DNA of 64,000 nt from Gammaproteobacteria bacterium. Its GTDB lineage: Bacteria > Pseudomonadota > Gammaproteobacteria > Steroidobacterales > Steroidobacteraceae. The stretch is taken from positions 23,252 through 87,251 of the forward strand of contig JANYHD010000022.1 in the NCBI GenBank assembly GCA_025359205.1. Direction: 5' to 3'. Shown in pieces: positions 24,685 through 33,621 of this stretch. Made by a program: the position numbers and the translations under genes. The notes under the pieces were generated by a model, which ran no database searches, had not been told where the DNA came from, and saw only the letters and a program-made list of their open reading frames with translations. How positions within the stretch are numbered: the stretch's first letter is position 1; every line of letters begins with the position of its first letter.

Positions 24685-25066
24685 CGGCCTGACCCGAGAG
24701 GCGCCGCCGCATGAACGACCAGCACATTCCCACGCCGAGTATCAGTCCGGTGGCGATGATGGCGATCCAGGCGAGCACCGACCCGCCGCTCAAGTGCAGC
24801 CAGCCGTTCTGCACCGCGAACCACACGAGCGCGGCCATCAGCGCCGCGAGCAACGTGACGCCGAACAGGCCAAGTGAACGGAGCGTTGCGGTCACGTAGA
24901 CCACCCAGCAGATCAACAGCACCAGGCCGACGACGGCCTGCGCGGCGCTCACATGGGGGAAACCGTGCGCCAGCCAGTGGCCGTACGAATAGCCGCTTGG
25001 ATTGAAGGTTGCGAGTACCAGGACCAGCGCCGCCAGGATTCGCGCCATGACCCCGCTCGTGCCCAT
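24659..25066 (-). CDS. Small membrane protein, DUF6524-like
   Basis: The product has about 135 residues with four hydrophobic helices. The first begins ARILAALVLVLATFNPSGYS and is followed by YGHWLAHGFP; a later helix contains LLICWVVYVTATL. I associate this LVLATFNPSGYSY pattern with DUF6524, with moderate confidence. The start is uncertain: ATG 25066 (GGAC nine bases upstream), 25081 or 25048 are all in frame. The gene diverges from the helicase gene with about 115 bp between them and overlaps the NUDIX start, suggesting co-expression. Confidence 0.7.
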   Translation of the reverse strand: MGTSGVMARILAALVLVLATFNPSGYSYGHWLAHGFPHVSAAQAVVGLVLLICWVVYVTATLRSLGLFGVTLLAALMAALVWFAVQNGWLHLSGGSVLAWIAIIATGLILGVGMCWSFMRRRLSGQADVDEVHGH

Positions 25067-25181
25067 TGAATTGCTGTCCATGCGTGCATGGTTCACCAAA
25101 ACAGGGCCGTCCAGCAAGCACCGCCGCTTTCTGCCGGTCTGGGGTGTGGCCCCGATTGACCGGGCCTTATATATTGACGCA

Positions 25182-27269
25182 ATGGCCGCCGTCGACCCGC
25201 TTGCCTCCCTCAATACGCCGCAGCGCCGGGCCGTGACCTACGGCCAGCCGCTGCCCGACGGCAAGGGCGTGCGCGCGGGGCCGCTGCTGGTGGTGGCCGG
25301 GGCGGGCACCGGCAAGACCAATACGATCGCGCACCGCGTCGCCTGGCTGGCCATGCATGGGGTCGACCCGTCGCGCATCCTGCTACTAACCTTCACGCGT
25401 CGCGCCGCGACCGAGATGCGCCGGCGCGCGCACGACATCCTGCGCCAGGCACTCGACGATACCCTCGGCAACCGCGCGCAGACCATGCTGCAGCGTCTCG
25501 CCTGGGCCGGCACCTTCCACTCAATCGGCAACCGTCTGCTGCGCCACTACGGCCGACACCTCAATCTGGAGCCGGGATTCACGGTGATCGACCGCGGCGA
25601 TTCGGCCGATTTGTTCGACAACCTGCGCCAGGAACTCGGCCTCACCGAACAGTACCAACGCTTCCCACGCAAGGACACCTGCCTCGCCATCTATTCCTGG
25701 CGCATCAACACGCAGAAGAGCCTGCACGAGACGCTCGAACAGCAATTCAGCTGGTGCCTGGGCTGGGAGCAGGACCTGGCGAAGCTGTGCCGCACCTACG
25801 TGGAGCGCAAGCAACGCTACGGCCTGCTCGATTACGACGACCTGCTGATCTACTGGCACGCGATGATGAGCGAACCGAAGCTGGCGCAGCACGTCGCGGC
25901 CAACTTCGACCATGTGCTGGTCGACGAGTACCAGGACACCAACCGCCTGCAGGGCGAGATCCTGCGTGGACTGCGGCCCGATGGCGCCGGCATCACCGTG
26001 GTGGGCGATGACGCCCAGTCAATCTATTCCTTCCGCGGCGCGGCGGTCGAGAACATTCTCGGCTTTCCCGACACCTATACGCCGAAGGCCGAGATCATCA
26101 CGCTGGCGCAAAACTACCGGGCCACGCAGCCGATCCTCGACGTCGCCAATGCGCTCATGAGCGATGCGCCGCGCCAGCACCGCAAGCACCTGCTGGCGGT
26201 GCGCGGCCACGGCGGCCGTCCGCAGTTCGTCACCACCGACGAGTTGCAGTCGCAGGCCGAATTCGTCTGCGGCCAGGTGCTCAAGCGCCGCGAGGCCGGC
26301 GTGCTGCTGCGCAAGCAGGCGGTGCTGTTCCGCAATGCCAGCGCCAGCGACGTGCTCGAGGTCGAGTTGCTCCGGCGCAAGGTGCCGTTCGTCAAGTACG
26401 GCGGCCTGAAGTTCCTCGAGGCCGCGCATGTCAAGGACATGTTGGCCGTGCTGCGCTGGGCGGACAACCCGCGTAACACCATGGCGGCGTTCCGCGTGCT
26501 GCAGCTGCTGCCGGGCATGGGTCCGGCGAACGCGCAGCGCATCGTGGCCGAGCTCGAGCAGCGCGGTGGCAACCTCGTCGTGCTCGACGAGATGCGCAAG
26601 CCCGCGGCCGCGCTGCAGGACCTGCCCAAGCTCGGCAAGCTCCTGAGCTCGCTGACTGAACCGCAGAAGCCCTGGCCCGGACAGGTCGGGTTGGTGCGTG
26701 CCTGGTACCAGCCGCACCTGGAACGCATCCACGAACAATCGCACACCCGCCTCGGCGATCTGGACCAGCTCGAGCAGCTCTCGGGGCAGTTTCCGTCACG
26801 CGAACGCTTCATCACCGAGCTGGCACTCGACCCGCCGAATGCCACGGGCGATCTGTCGGGCTCGCCGCTCCATGACGAGGATTACCTCGTGCTCTCGACG
26901 GTCCACTCGGCCAAGGGCATGGAATGGGACACCGTGTACGTGCTCAACGTGGTCGACGGTAGTTTTCCCTCGGAATTCTCCACCGGTCGCACCGAGCTGA
27001 TCGACGAAGAGCGCCGGCTCCTGTACGTGGCGATGACGCGGGCACGCAATGAGCTGTACCTGTGCCAGCCACTGAAGTTTCCGCTCACCCAGCAGCCGCG
27101 CAATGGTGACGCGCACGTTTACGGCGCGCGCAGCCGGTTTGCCACCGACAAGGTGCTAAAGTGCTGCGAGCAGAGCGCCTTCCAGGGCCAGCAGAGCGGC
27201 GAGGGACTGATCGGCGAGGCGCGCACCGAGAAGATCGACGTGGCCGCGAAGCTTAAGGACATGTGGTAA
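25182..27269 (+). CDS. UvrD/Rep-family superfamily 1 DNA helicase
   Basis: The product has 695 residues. Walker A is GAGTGKT (residues 40-46), followed by LTFTRRAATEM (motif Ia) and GTFHSIGNRLL. Walker B is VDEYQDTN, motif III is VGDDAQSIYSFRGA, motif V is LSTVHSAKGMEWDTVYV and motif VI is YVAMTRARNEL. It translocates 3'-5' on single-stranded DNA. ATG 25182 lies just before LASLNTPQRRAV, the Q-motif region. It lacks the long Rep/UvrD C-terminal tail and ends in KLKDMW, so it is one of the unnamed UvrD-like helicases rather than UvrD itself. Confidence 0.9.
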   Translation: MAAVDPLASLNTPQRRAVTYGQPLPDGKGVRAGPLLVVAGAGTGKTNTIAHRVAWLAMHGVDPSRILLLTFTRRAATEMRRRAHDILRQALDDTLGNRAQTMLQRLAWAGTFHSIGNRLLRHYGRHLNLEPGFTVIDRGDSADLFDNLRQELGLTEQYQRFPRKDTCLAIYSWRINTQKSLHETLEQQFSWCLGWEQDLAKLCRTYVERKQRYGLLDYDDLLIYWHAMMSEPKLAQHVAANFDHVLVDEYQDTNRLQGEILRGLRPDGAGITVVGDDAQSIYSFRGAAVENILGFPDTYTPKAEIITLAQNYRATQPILDVANALMSDAPRQHRKHLLAVRGHGGRPQFVTTDELQSQAEFVCGQVLKRREAGVLLRKQAVLFRNASASDVLEVELLRRKVPFVKYGGLKFLEAAHVKDMLAVLRWADNPRNTMAAFRVLQLLPGMGPANAQRIVAELEQRGGNLVVLDEMRKPAAALQDLPKLGKLLSSLTEPQKPWPGQVGLVRAWYQPHLERIHEQSHTRLGDLDQLEQLSGQFPSRERFITELALDPPNATGDLSGSPLHDEDYLVLSTVHSAKGMEWDTVYVLNVVDGSFPSEFSTGRTELIDEERRLLYVAMTRARNELYLCQPLKFPLTQQPRNGDAHVYGARSRFATDKVLKCCEQSAFQGQQSGEGLIGEARTEKIDVAAKLKDMW

Positions 27270-27299
27270 CAACAATTATTTTCAGGAAGGGGGATTGCG

Positions 27300-27830
27300 A
27301 TGAACAGAATCATTCATGCCGCGGTTGCCGCGGCGGGCTTGCTGGCACTGGCCGGTTGCGCGCAGAACGCGGCGCCAGTCGACACGGCGGCCGATGCGGC
27401 AGCAATTCACGCTGCCACCAACGCCTGGGTCGCGGCCTACAATGCCGGCGATGCCGACAAGATCGTCGCGCTCTACACGGACGATGCGATCATGATGCCG
27501 CCCGATGCGGCCGCTGCCATCGGCCACGCGGCGATGAAGGCATACCTGACTTCCGACATGGCCGCCTCGAAGGCGGCCGGCGTCAGCTTCGCGCTTGATA
27601 CGGACGCCAGCGGTGTCTCGGGCGACCTCGCCTGGCACTCCGGCACCTTCCACGTGGCGGGCGCGAACGGCGCCAGCGTCGCTACTGGCAAGTACACCGA
27701 GGTCTGGCACAAAGCCGACGGCAAGTGGCTGATGATCAGGGACGTCTGGAACAACGACGCCCCGGCCGCTGCCGCGCCGGCTGCTGCTGCGCCGGCTGCT
27801 CCGCCAACCGCTGCGCCGCCGAAGAAATAA
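27300..27830 (+). CDS. SnoaL/DUF4440-like periplasmic lipoprotein
   Basis: The product has 176 residues. The lipobox LLALAGC places the lipid on C20. Residues 35-150 match the nuclear-transport-factor-2-like fold of DUF4440/SnoaL proteins (AAYNAGDADKIVALYTDDAI early, YTEVWHKADGKWLMIRDVWN late). A low-complexity Pro/Ala tail ends PPKK. The role is unknown; these folds bind small ligands or act as weak isomerases. ATG 27300 has AGGAAGGGGG about 10 bp upstream, a very strong ribosome binding site. Confidence 0.82.
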   Translation: MNRIIHAAVAAAGLLALAGCAQNAAPVDTAADAAAIHAATNAWVAAYNAGDADKIVALYTDDAIMMPPDAAAAIGHAAMKAYLTSDMAASKAAGVSFALDTDASGVSGDLAWHSGTFHVAGANGASVATGKYTEVWHKADGKWLMIRDVWNNDAPAAAAPAAAAPAAPPTAAPPKK

Positions 27831-27890
27831 CGCCGGCCGTCAATCGCGCAGCGTACGCACGGCGCGGGCCGGGCGCTGCGCGCCTGCGGC

Positions 27891-29837
27891 TCAGGGCTCC
27901 AGGTAGGCGTAGCCGTCGAGCTCCTGCTCGTAGAAGCGCTTCAGGGCCTGGCTCTCCGGCACGGTCATGCGGCCCTCGCGCACCGCGCGTTCGCAGTCGC
28001 GCGCCAGCGCCGGCGCCAGCTCGGCGATGTCGTACTCCATGTACTCGAGCACTTTGTTGGCGGTGTCGCCCTTGACCACTTCCTCGATCCACCAGCCGCC
28101 CTCGTCGTGCAGCTTGATGTGCACGACGTGGGTGTCGCCGAACAGGTTGTGCAGGTCACCGAGTGTCTCCTGGTAGGCGCCAACGAGGAACGCGGCCAGG
28201 TAATAGTCTTCACCCGGCCGCAGGTCGTGGAGCTCCAGCGTGCGCTTGGTCTCGCGGCGGCTGACGAAGCGGTTGATGCGGCCGTCCGAGTCACAGGTGA
28301 TGTCGGCCAGCACGCCGTTGCGCGTTGGCCGTTCCTGCAGCCGGTGGATCGGCATGATCGGGAACAACTGGTCGATCGCCCAGCTGTCCGGCAATGACTG
28401 GAACAGCGAGAAATTGCAGAAGTAGATGTCGGCGAGCACGTCCTCCAGGTCCTCGAGTTCCTCTGGGATCTGGTCGAGCTTGCGGCAGCAGTCGCGAATG
28501 TGGCCGCAAGCGGCCCAGTAGAGGCGTTCGACCAGCCCGCGCTGCTCGAGCGAGAGCAGGCCGAGATTGAACATCTGCAGCGCCTCGTCGCGCGCGGTCT
28601 GCGCGTCGTGATAACACTCTACCAGGCGCCGCTCGTTGATGGTGCGCAGGGCGTCGTACAGGTCGCGGATTGGCTGCGGCACGCCCTTACCCTGCGGCTT
28701 CGTCTCATCCGGACCAATGGCGAAGCGATCGAGACGCGAACTGCCCAGCGTGTTGAAGATCAGCACGCTGTGGTGGGCCGCGATGGCGCGCCCCGATTCG
28801 CTGATGATCATCGGGTGATCGACGCCGCGGGAGTTGCACACGCTGGCGACGCGGTAGACGACGTCGTTGGCGTACTCGTCGAGCGTGTAGTTCATCGACG
28901 AGGCGTAGTTGGTGTTGGTGCCGTCGTAATCGATGCCGAGGCCGCCGCCGACGTCGATGTACTCGAGGCCGGCGCCGGCGAGCTTGAGCTCGGCATAGAC
29001 GTGCGCCAGCTCGTTGATCGCGTCCTTGACGCGGCGGATGTCCTGCAGCTGGCTGCCCGGATGGCAGTGCACGAGCTTGAGGCAGTCTTCCATGCCCTGC
29101 GCACGCAGCGTTGCGAGCAGCTCGATGATCTCGGTGACGAACAGGCCAAACTTGGATTTCTCGCCGGCCGAATCGCGCCAGCGGCCCGAGCCCTCGCTGG
29201 CCAGCTTGACGCGCACGCCGATGCGCGGGCGCACGCCGTAGTGCTTGGCGTGGCGCAGGATCAGCTCCAGCTCGTCGAAATTCTCGACCACCGGGATGAT
29301 GGTGCGGCCGAGCTTGGTGGCGAGGATCACCGCCTCGATGTAGCTTGAGTCCTTGAAGCCGTTGCAGACGATCAGCCGGTCGCTGGCCGATTCGGTGACG
29401 GCCATGACCGCGAGCAGCTCGGGCTTCGAGCCGACTTCCAGCCCAAAGCCGAATTCGCGTCCGTAGCGGTAGACCTCATCGACCACCAGGCGCTGCTGGT
29501 TGACCTTGATGGGGAACACCGCGGCGTAGCGGTTGCGGTATTCGCTCTCAGCGATGGCGCGCACGAAAGCGTCGTTGAGGTGGCGCAGCCGGTGCGCCAG
29601 GATGTCGGAGAAGCGCACCACCACGGGGGCCGCCAGATCGCGCGCCTGCAGGCCCTGCACGACTTCCAGCAGGTCGATCTCGTGCGCGGTGGTGCCGTCA
29701 GGGCGCACCACAACGTTGCCAGCCTCGTTGATCGAGAAATAGCCCGAACCCCAGGCCGGAACGCTGTAGAGCTCAAGCGCGTCCGCCACGCTCCAACCGC
29801 TGGTTCCACGGCGCGCGGCCGTGCTGTGCTGTGCCAT
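27891..29837 (-). CDS. speA: Biosynthetic arginine decarboxylase
   Basis: The product has 648 residues, full length for SpeA. The PLP lysine K111 lies in VFPIKVNQQ. Other family marks are CNGFKDSSYIE, the glycine-rich VGGGLGIDYDGT (phosphate binding), HCHPGSQ, and ESGRAIAAHHS. It converts arginine to agmatine, the first step of putrescine synthesis by the agmatine route. ATG 29837 gives the expected N-terminus. It converges on the lipoprotein gene and diverges from the GST gene; the polyamine partner homospermidine synthase lies about 0.9 kb away. Confidence 0.96.
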   Translation of the reverse strand: MAQHSTAARRGTSGWSVADALELYSVPAWGSGYFSINEAGNVVVRPDGTTAHEIDLLEVVQGLQARDLAAPVVVRFSDILAHRLRHLNDAFVRAIAESEYRNRYAAVFPIKVNQQRLVVDEVYRYGREFGFGLEVGSKPELLAVMAVTESASDRLIVCNGFKDSSYIEAVILATKLGRTIIPVVENFDELELILRHAKHYGVRPRIGVRVKLASEGSGRWRDSAGEKSKFGLFVTEIIELLATLRAQGMEDCLKLVHCHPGSQLQDIRRVKDAINELAHVYAELKLAGAGLEYIDVGGGLGIDYDGTNTNYASSMNYTLDEYANDVVYRVASVCNSRGVDHPMIISESGRAIAAHHSVLIFNTLGSSRLDRFAIGPDETKPQGKGVPQPIRDLYDALRTINERRLVECYHDAQTARDEALQMFNLGLLSLEQRGLVERLYWAACGHIRDCCRKLDQIPEELEDLEDVLADIYFCNFSLFQSLPDSWAIDQLFPIMPIHRLQERPTRNGVLADITCDSDGRINRFVSRRETKRTLELHDLRPGEDYYLAAFLVGAYQETLGDLHNLFGDTHVVHIKLHDEGGWWIEEVVKGDTANKVLEYMEYDIAELAPALARDCERAVREGRMTVPESQALKRFYEQELDGYAYLEP

Positions 29838-29939
29838 CCGCTGTTTGCCTCGCCGCCGGTGCCGATCAGGCGCGCACGATAGCAAATGGCCGACGCAAAT
29901 TCTCAGCTGCTGCAGGGTTGGGCGTACAATTCCCGCAAT

Positions 29940-30608
29940 ATGGCCATCGATCTCTATTGGGGAAGCAGCAGCGCCTATTGCTGGCGCGTGCTGCTCGCGC
30001 TCGAGCACAAGGGCCTCGAATTCCGCAGTCACCTGCTCAAGTTCGACCAGCAGGAACACCAGGCGCCGCAGATGCTGGCAATGAACCCGCGCGGCCAGCT
30101 GCCGGTGCTGCGCGACGGCGACTACGTGGTGTTCGAGTCGGTCGGCATCCTCTATTACCTCGATCGGAAGTATCCCGATCCGCCGCTGTTTGGCCGCAGC
30201 CCGGAGGAGGGCGGCGTGATCATGCGCGTGATCTGCGAGTACCAGGCCTATGCCGAGCCGAGCCTGATGCAGCTGGTTCGCCACTTTCTCTACCGGCGTG
30301 ATGCCGCGGCGGCGAGCGAAGGGCTGGAGGAAGCCCTGTCCGCGGCCATGCACCGCGTGGCGGGCGAGGCGCGCACCATCGAGCGGCGACTGGCGCAATC
30401 CGATTGGGTGGTGGGCGAGAAGATTTCGGCCACCGACATGGTCATCTATCCTGACATCCGCTTGCTGCTGCGCGCGCTTGCCAAACCGGCCGCGCGCGAG
30501 CTCGCCGCGCGCTTCCTGCCGGTCGAGATCAACTATCCAGCGCTCGGCCGCTGGCTCGAGCGTGTGACGGCGATGCTGCCCAGGGCCGCATCCGAGCCGG
30601 CCATGTAG
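29940..30608 (+). CDS. Glutathione S-transferase family protein
   Basis: The product has 222 residues. The thioredoxin-like N-terminus has DLYWGSSSAYCWRVLLALEHK, with Ser/Cys near the usual catalytic position, then NPRGQLPVLRDGDYVVFES with the cis-Pro and ES motif for glutathione. The C-terminal domain is helical. It fits a generic GST for detoxification or SspA-like regulation. ATG 29940 is preferred over an earlier in-frame ATG (29886) because TACAAT at 29925-29930, a likely -10, sits between them. That places the transcript start only a few bases before the ATG. Confidence 0.87.
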   Translation: MAIDLYWGSSSAYCWRVLLALEHKGLEFRSHLLKFDQQEHQAPQMLAMNPRGQLPVLRDGDYVVFESVGILYYLDRKYPDPPLFGRSPEEGGVIMRVICEYQAYAEPSLMQLVRHFLYRRDAAAASEGLEEALSAAMHRVAGEARTIERRLAQSDWVVGEKISATDMVIYPDIRLLLRALAKPAARELAARFLPVEINYPALGRWLERVTAMLPRAASEPAM

Positions 30609-30688
30609 GCCCGCTGCGGGTGGCGCCTGCGCCGCCCGGTTGGTAACCTCCACCGCGGGCGCAGGGGGCGCCTCACACGGGAAACATC

Positions 30689-32107
30689 ATGTCCGACCAG
30701 CTGCATTTTGGCGACTTTCTGGGCCGCATCATCTTCGTGGGCTTCGGCGCCATCGGCCAGGGCGTGCTGCCGCTGATCCTGCGGCACATCGGCTGCCCGG
30801 CCGCGCGTATTACGATTGTCACTGCCGAGGACCACGGCCGCGAGGAGGCCGCCAGCTACGGCGTCAAGTTCATCAAGGAGCGCCTGACGCGCGAGAACCT
30901 GCGCCGCACGCTCGAGCCGCTGGTCGGGCGGGGCGATTTCATCCTTAACCTGTCCGTGGACGTGTCGAGCGTGGCGCTGGTGCGCTTTGCATGGGAAAAA
31001 GGCGCGATGTACCTCGATACCTGCATCGAACCCTGGCCCGGCGGCTACACCGATCCGGCCACGCCGATCTCCCGGCGCACCAACTACGCGCTGCGCGAAG
31101 AAGCATTGACGCTGCGCAACAGCGGCTTGCACCAGCCCACGGCGGTGCTGACGCATGGCGCCAACCCCGGCCTGGTCTCGCACTTCGTGAAGCAGGCGCT
31201 GGTCAACATCGCCGCCGACCTAAAGGTCGATGCTGGCAAGCTCGCGACGCGCGAGGATTGGGCCGCGCTCGCGCAGCGGCTCGACGTGCGCTGCATCCAC
31301 GTCGCCGAGCGCGACACCCAGGTGTCCGCGATCCCGAAGGAACCAAACGAATTCGTGAACACCTGGTCGGTGGACGGTTTCGTATCGGAGGGCTCGCAGC
31401 CGGCCGAGCTGGGTTGGGGCTCGCACGAACGCAATTTCCCGCGCGACGGCAAGCGCTTCGACTTCGGCGGCGGCGCGGCGATCTACCTGATGCAACCGGG
31501 CGTTTCCACGCGCGTGCGCAGCTGGGCGCCGCTTGCGGGCCCGTACCACGGTTTCCTGATCACGCACGCCGAGGCGATCTCGATCGCCGACTACCTGACT
31601 GCGAAGCTCGAGGCGGGCGAGATCTACCGCCCCTCGGTGCACTACGCCTACCACCCCTCGGACAATGCGGTGCTGTCGGTGCACGAGTTCGCGGGGCGCA
31701 ACTACCTGCTGCAGGATCGCAAGCGCATCATGATGGACGACATCACCACTGGCATCGACGAACTGGGCGTGCTGCTGGCCGGGCACAAGAAGAACGCCTA
31801 CTGGTACGGCTCGCAACTCTCGATCGACGAGGCGCGCAAGCTCGCTCCACACAACAGTGCAACCACTTTGCAGGTCACTGCGGCCGTGCTGTCCGGGATG
31901 GTATGGGCCATGGAAAACCCCAATCGCGGCGTGGTCGAACCCGACGAGATGGATTACAAGCGGTGCCTGGAGATCTGCATGCCGTACCTGGGGCCGGTCG
32001 TTGGGCAGTACACGGACTGGACGCCGCTCAGCGATCGCGAACGGCTGTTCCCCGAGGACCTGGATAAGTCGGATCCATGGCAGTTCAAGAACGTGCGGGT
32101 GAGCTGA
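30689..32107 (+). CDS. hss: Homospermidine synthase
   Basis: The product has 472 residues. A Rossmann motif GFGAIGQGVLP (about 19-29) binds NAD. LDTCIEPWPGGYTDP and GANPGLVSHFVKQAL are characteristic of bacterial homospermidine synthases of the saccharopine-dehydrogenase-like fold. The enzyme joins two putrescines (or putrescine and spermidine) into sym-homospermidine. It fits with speA close by; agmatine-to-putrescine enzymes are not in the window. The gene has a 5' gap of 80 bp and is followed by the toxin-antitoxin pair. Confidence 0.92.
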   Translation: MSDQLHFGDFLGRIIFVGFGAIGQGVLPLILRHIGCPAARITIVTAEDHGREEAASYGVKFIKERLTRENLRRTLEPLVGRGDFILNLSVDVSSVALVRFAWEKGAMYLDTCIEPWPGGYTDPATPISRRTNYALREEALTLRNSGLHQPTAVLTHGANPGLVSHFVKQALVNIAADLKVDAGKLATREDWAALAQRLDVRCIHVAERDTQVSAIPKEPNEFVNTWSVDGFVSEGSQPAELGWGSHERNFPRDGKRFDFGGGAAIYLMQPGVSTRVRSWAPLAGPYHGFLITHAEAISIADYLTAKLEAGEIYRPSVHYAYHPSDNAVLSVHEFAGRNYLLQDRKRIMMDDITTGIDELGVLLAGHKKNAYWYGSQLSIDEARKLAPHNSATTLQVTAAVLSGMVWAMENPNRGVVEPDEMDYKRCLEICMPYLGPVVGQYTDWTPLSDRERLFPEDLDKSDPWQFKNVRVS

Positions 32108-32135
32108 CGGGCACGGATTGGCGTTCGGGGCCCGC

Positions 32136-32164
32136 TTGATTTGTTTGCATTACCCTGGTAATGT
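32136..32164 (+). promoter_or_regulatory. Toxin-antitoxin promoter with operator palindrome
   Basis: TTGATT (32136-32141) and TAATGT (32159-32164) have an ideal 17-bp spacer. The perfect palindrome CATTACC-CT-GGTAATG (32148-32163) covers the end of the spacer and most of the -10, a usual place for antitoxin binding. The antitoxin ATG (32171) is 7 bp after the -10, so the message is probably leaderless. Confidence 0.72.
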
Positions 32165-32170
32165 ACCGCC

Positions 32171-32434
32171 ATGTCGATACCGCAATCCAAGGTTACTGCG
32201 CAGGGCCAGACCTCTGTTCCCGCCGAAGTTCGCAAGAAACTCGGCATCGGACCTGGCTCTGTGCTCGAGTGGCACGAGCAGGATGGGGGCGTCGTGGTTC
32301 GGAGGGCCGGGCGCTTCAGCTCGCCCGATGTGCACCAGGCGCTATTTCCGAAGGGCGCGCCGAAGGGCAAGGGTGCGATCGACGTGAAGGCCGGAATTCG
32401 CGCGGCTATACAACGACGACATGCTCGCGGTTGA
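32171..32434 (+). CDS. AbrB/SpoVT-type antitoxin
   Basis: The product has 87 residues. The N-terminal half, SKVTAQGQTSVPAEVRKKLG then GSVLEW, is the swapped-hairpin AbrB/MazE-like DNA-binding domain seen in VapB antitoxins. The C-terminal half (FSSPDVHQALF...) is the part expected to block the toxin. It overlaps the toxin gene by 14 bp. The promoter palindrome just upstream fits autorepression. No Shine-Dalgarno is needed if the transcript is leaderless. Confidence 0.87.
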   Translation: MSIPQSKVTAQGQTSVPAEVRKKLGIGPGSVLEWHEQDGGVVVRRAGRFSSPDVHQALFPKGAPKGKGAIDVKAGIRAAIQRRHARG

Positions 32435-32804
32435 TACGAACGTCCTTGGTCGGCTCCTTGCGCGTGATGATGCCGACCAGGTTCATGCTGCGGAATCCTT
32501 CGTCGGCAAGGGAGCCTGGGTATCTCTTCTGGTCCTGGCTGAGACCCTTTGGGTCCTCGACTCCGTCTATGAACTTTCGCGTGTGCAGATCGCAACGGCC
32601 GTAGAGATGCTGCTGAACCACAGGGAATTAAGCCTGCAAGACGCGGATGTTGTGACCGAGGCGCTGGAGCACTATCGCCGGCGGTCAGCGGTCGAATTTT
32701 CGGACTGTCTCGTGCTGGAGATTGCGAGAAAGGCCGGGCACTTGCCGGTTGGCACTTTTGACCGCAACTTTGGCAAGTTGGAAGACGTCCAACGCCTGGG
32801 ATGA
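32421..32804 (+). CDS. PIN-domain toxin (VapC-like ribonuclease)
   Basis: The product has 127 residues. The four acidic residues of PIN nucleases are present: D5 in AVDTNVLGRLL, E41 in LAETLWVL, D95 in EFSDCLVL and D114 in GTFDRNF. These bind Mg2+ for RNA cleavage. It starts inside the antitoxin gene. The antitoxin is AbrB-like and the pair is a standard VapBC-type module. Target RNA is unknown. Confidence 0.9.
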   Translation: MLAVDTNVLGRLLARDDADQVHAAESFVGKGAWVSLLVLAETLWVLDSVYELSRVQIATAVEMLLNHRELSLQDADVVTEALEHYRRRSAVEFSDCLVLEIARKAGHLPVGTFDRNFGKLEDVQRLG

Positions 32805-32931
32805 TGGCGCTGCCCGCAGTGCCGGGCGCCTGCTGCCCCGGAGCTGCCTGCGTCCAGTGGCAACACTCGGGCAGCGACTATCGCCGAGATTTAGCGGGGC
32901 GTCGTTCCGGCAGCGCCAGCAGCGGCGGTCG

Positions 32932-33621
32932 CTAGTCGTGCTTCAATTTCCCATTCATCATGCACATGTAATCCGCCAACGGCATCAAACCTAAGGCCTT
33001 ACGGTTCGCCTCGATATCGGCTAGATCCCCGGCCCCCTTCGGTTTGAATTGTCCCGAGTACCAATCAAATTGCGTACCGAATCGCTGCGGTTTCCCCGCG
33101 CTCAACAAGACCCGGTCGGTGAGCTTCGCCAGGTCCTCAGCGGGTAACTCACCGGCCTGGTGGCGCTGGGCAAATATTGGTTGCATGCTTTGCTGGAATT
33201 GCGGGTCATCGTCCGCGTGTTGTACGAGCAACCAAGTCCAATGAACGCCGCTCTCACCCACTTGGGCGACGCTCGGGATGGCGGTGTCTTTCGCAAGTTT
33301 CTTGAGCCATAGCAAATTGTCCGAATCCATCCGCTGCACCAGGTTTCGGACCTCATGATCCTGAGGGTTGGTGACGAGCTTTTGACGTTCGCGTTGGTCT
33401 GCTTCGAATCGTCGCTGCAGTTCAGCCCGCAAGTCAGGTGCGCCGAATGTGCGCGTCTGGTCGCGTTGCGCAAGGGCGGAAGGCAGTTGATCCCGATGCG
33501 CCTCCCGCCATGCATCGGCTCCGGGGCACGGCGTCGAGGCTTCGCGACTGGCGGCGGCTTCAATCTGCAAGCCAGGCAGCAGCAGCACGAGGCTCACCCA
33601 CATTCTCCAGCACCGCGTCAT
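32932..33621 (-). CDS. Secreted DUF6624-like protein
   Basis: The product has 229 residues with a signal peptide ending near IEAAAS (residues 20-25). The body contains WLLVQHADDDPQFQQ and QRFGTQFDWYSGQFKP, which I associate with DUF6624; function is unknown. ATG 33621 overlaps the stop of greB (ATGA), an unusual partner for a secreted protein. The 127-bp gap to the toxin gene on the other strand holds no gene. Confidence in the family name is moderate. Confidence 0.7.
   Translation of the reverse strand: MTRCWRMWVSLVLLLPGLQIEAAASREASTPCPGADAWREAHRDQLPSALAQRDQTRTFGAPDLRAELQRRFEADQRERQKLVTNPQDHEVRNLVQRMDSDNLLWLKKLAKDTAIPSVAQVGESGVHWTWLLVQHADDDPQFQQSMQPIFAQRHQAGELPAEDLAKLTDRVLLSAGKPQRFGTQFDWYSGQFKPKGAGDLADIEANRKALGLMPLADYMCMMNGKLKHD

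Noticed and set aside
25156..25175. TTGACC followed by TATATT before the helicase gene as a sigma70 promoter
   Set aside because: The spacer is only 8 bp, far from the 16-18 bp required.
27845..27882. Inverted repeat CGCGCAGCG / CGCTGCGCG between the lipoprotein gene and speA as a terminator
   Set aside because: The 9-bp arms are perfect, but the 20-nt loop and lack of a T run make it unconvincing as an intrinsic terminator.
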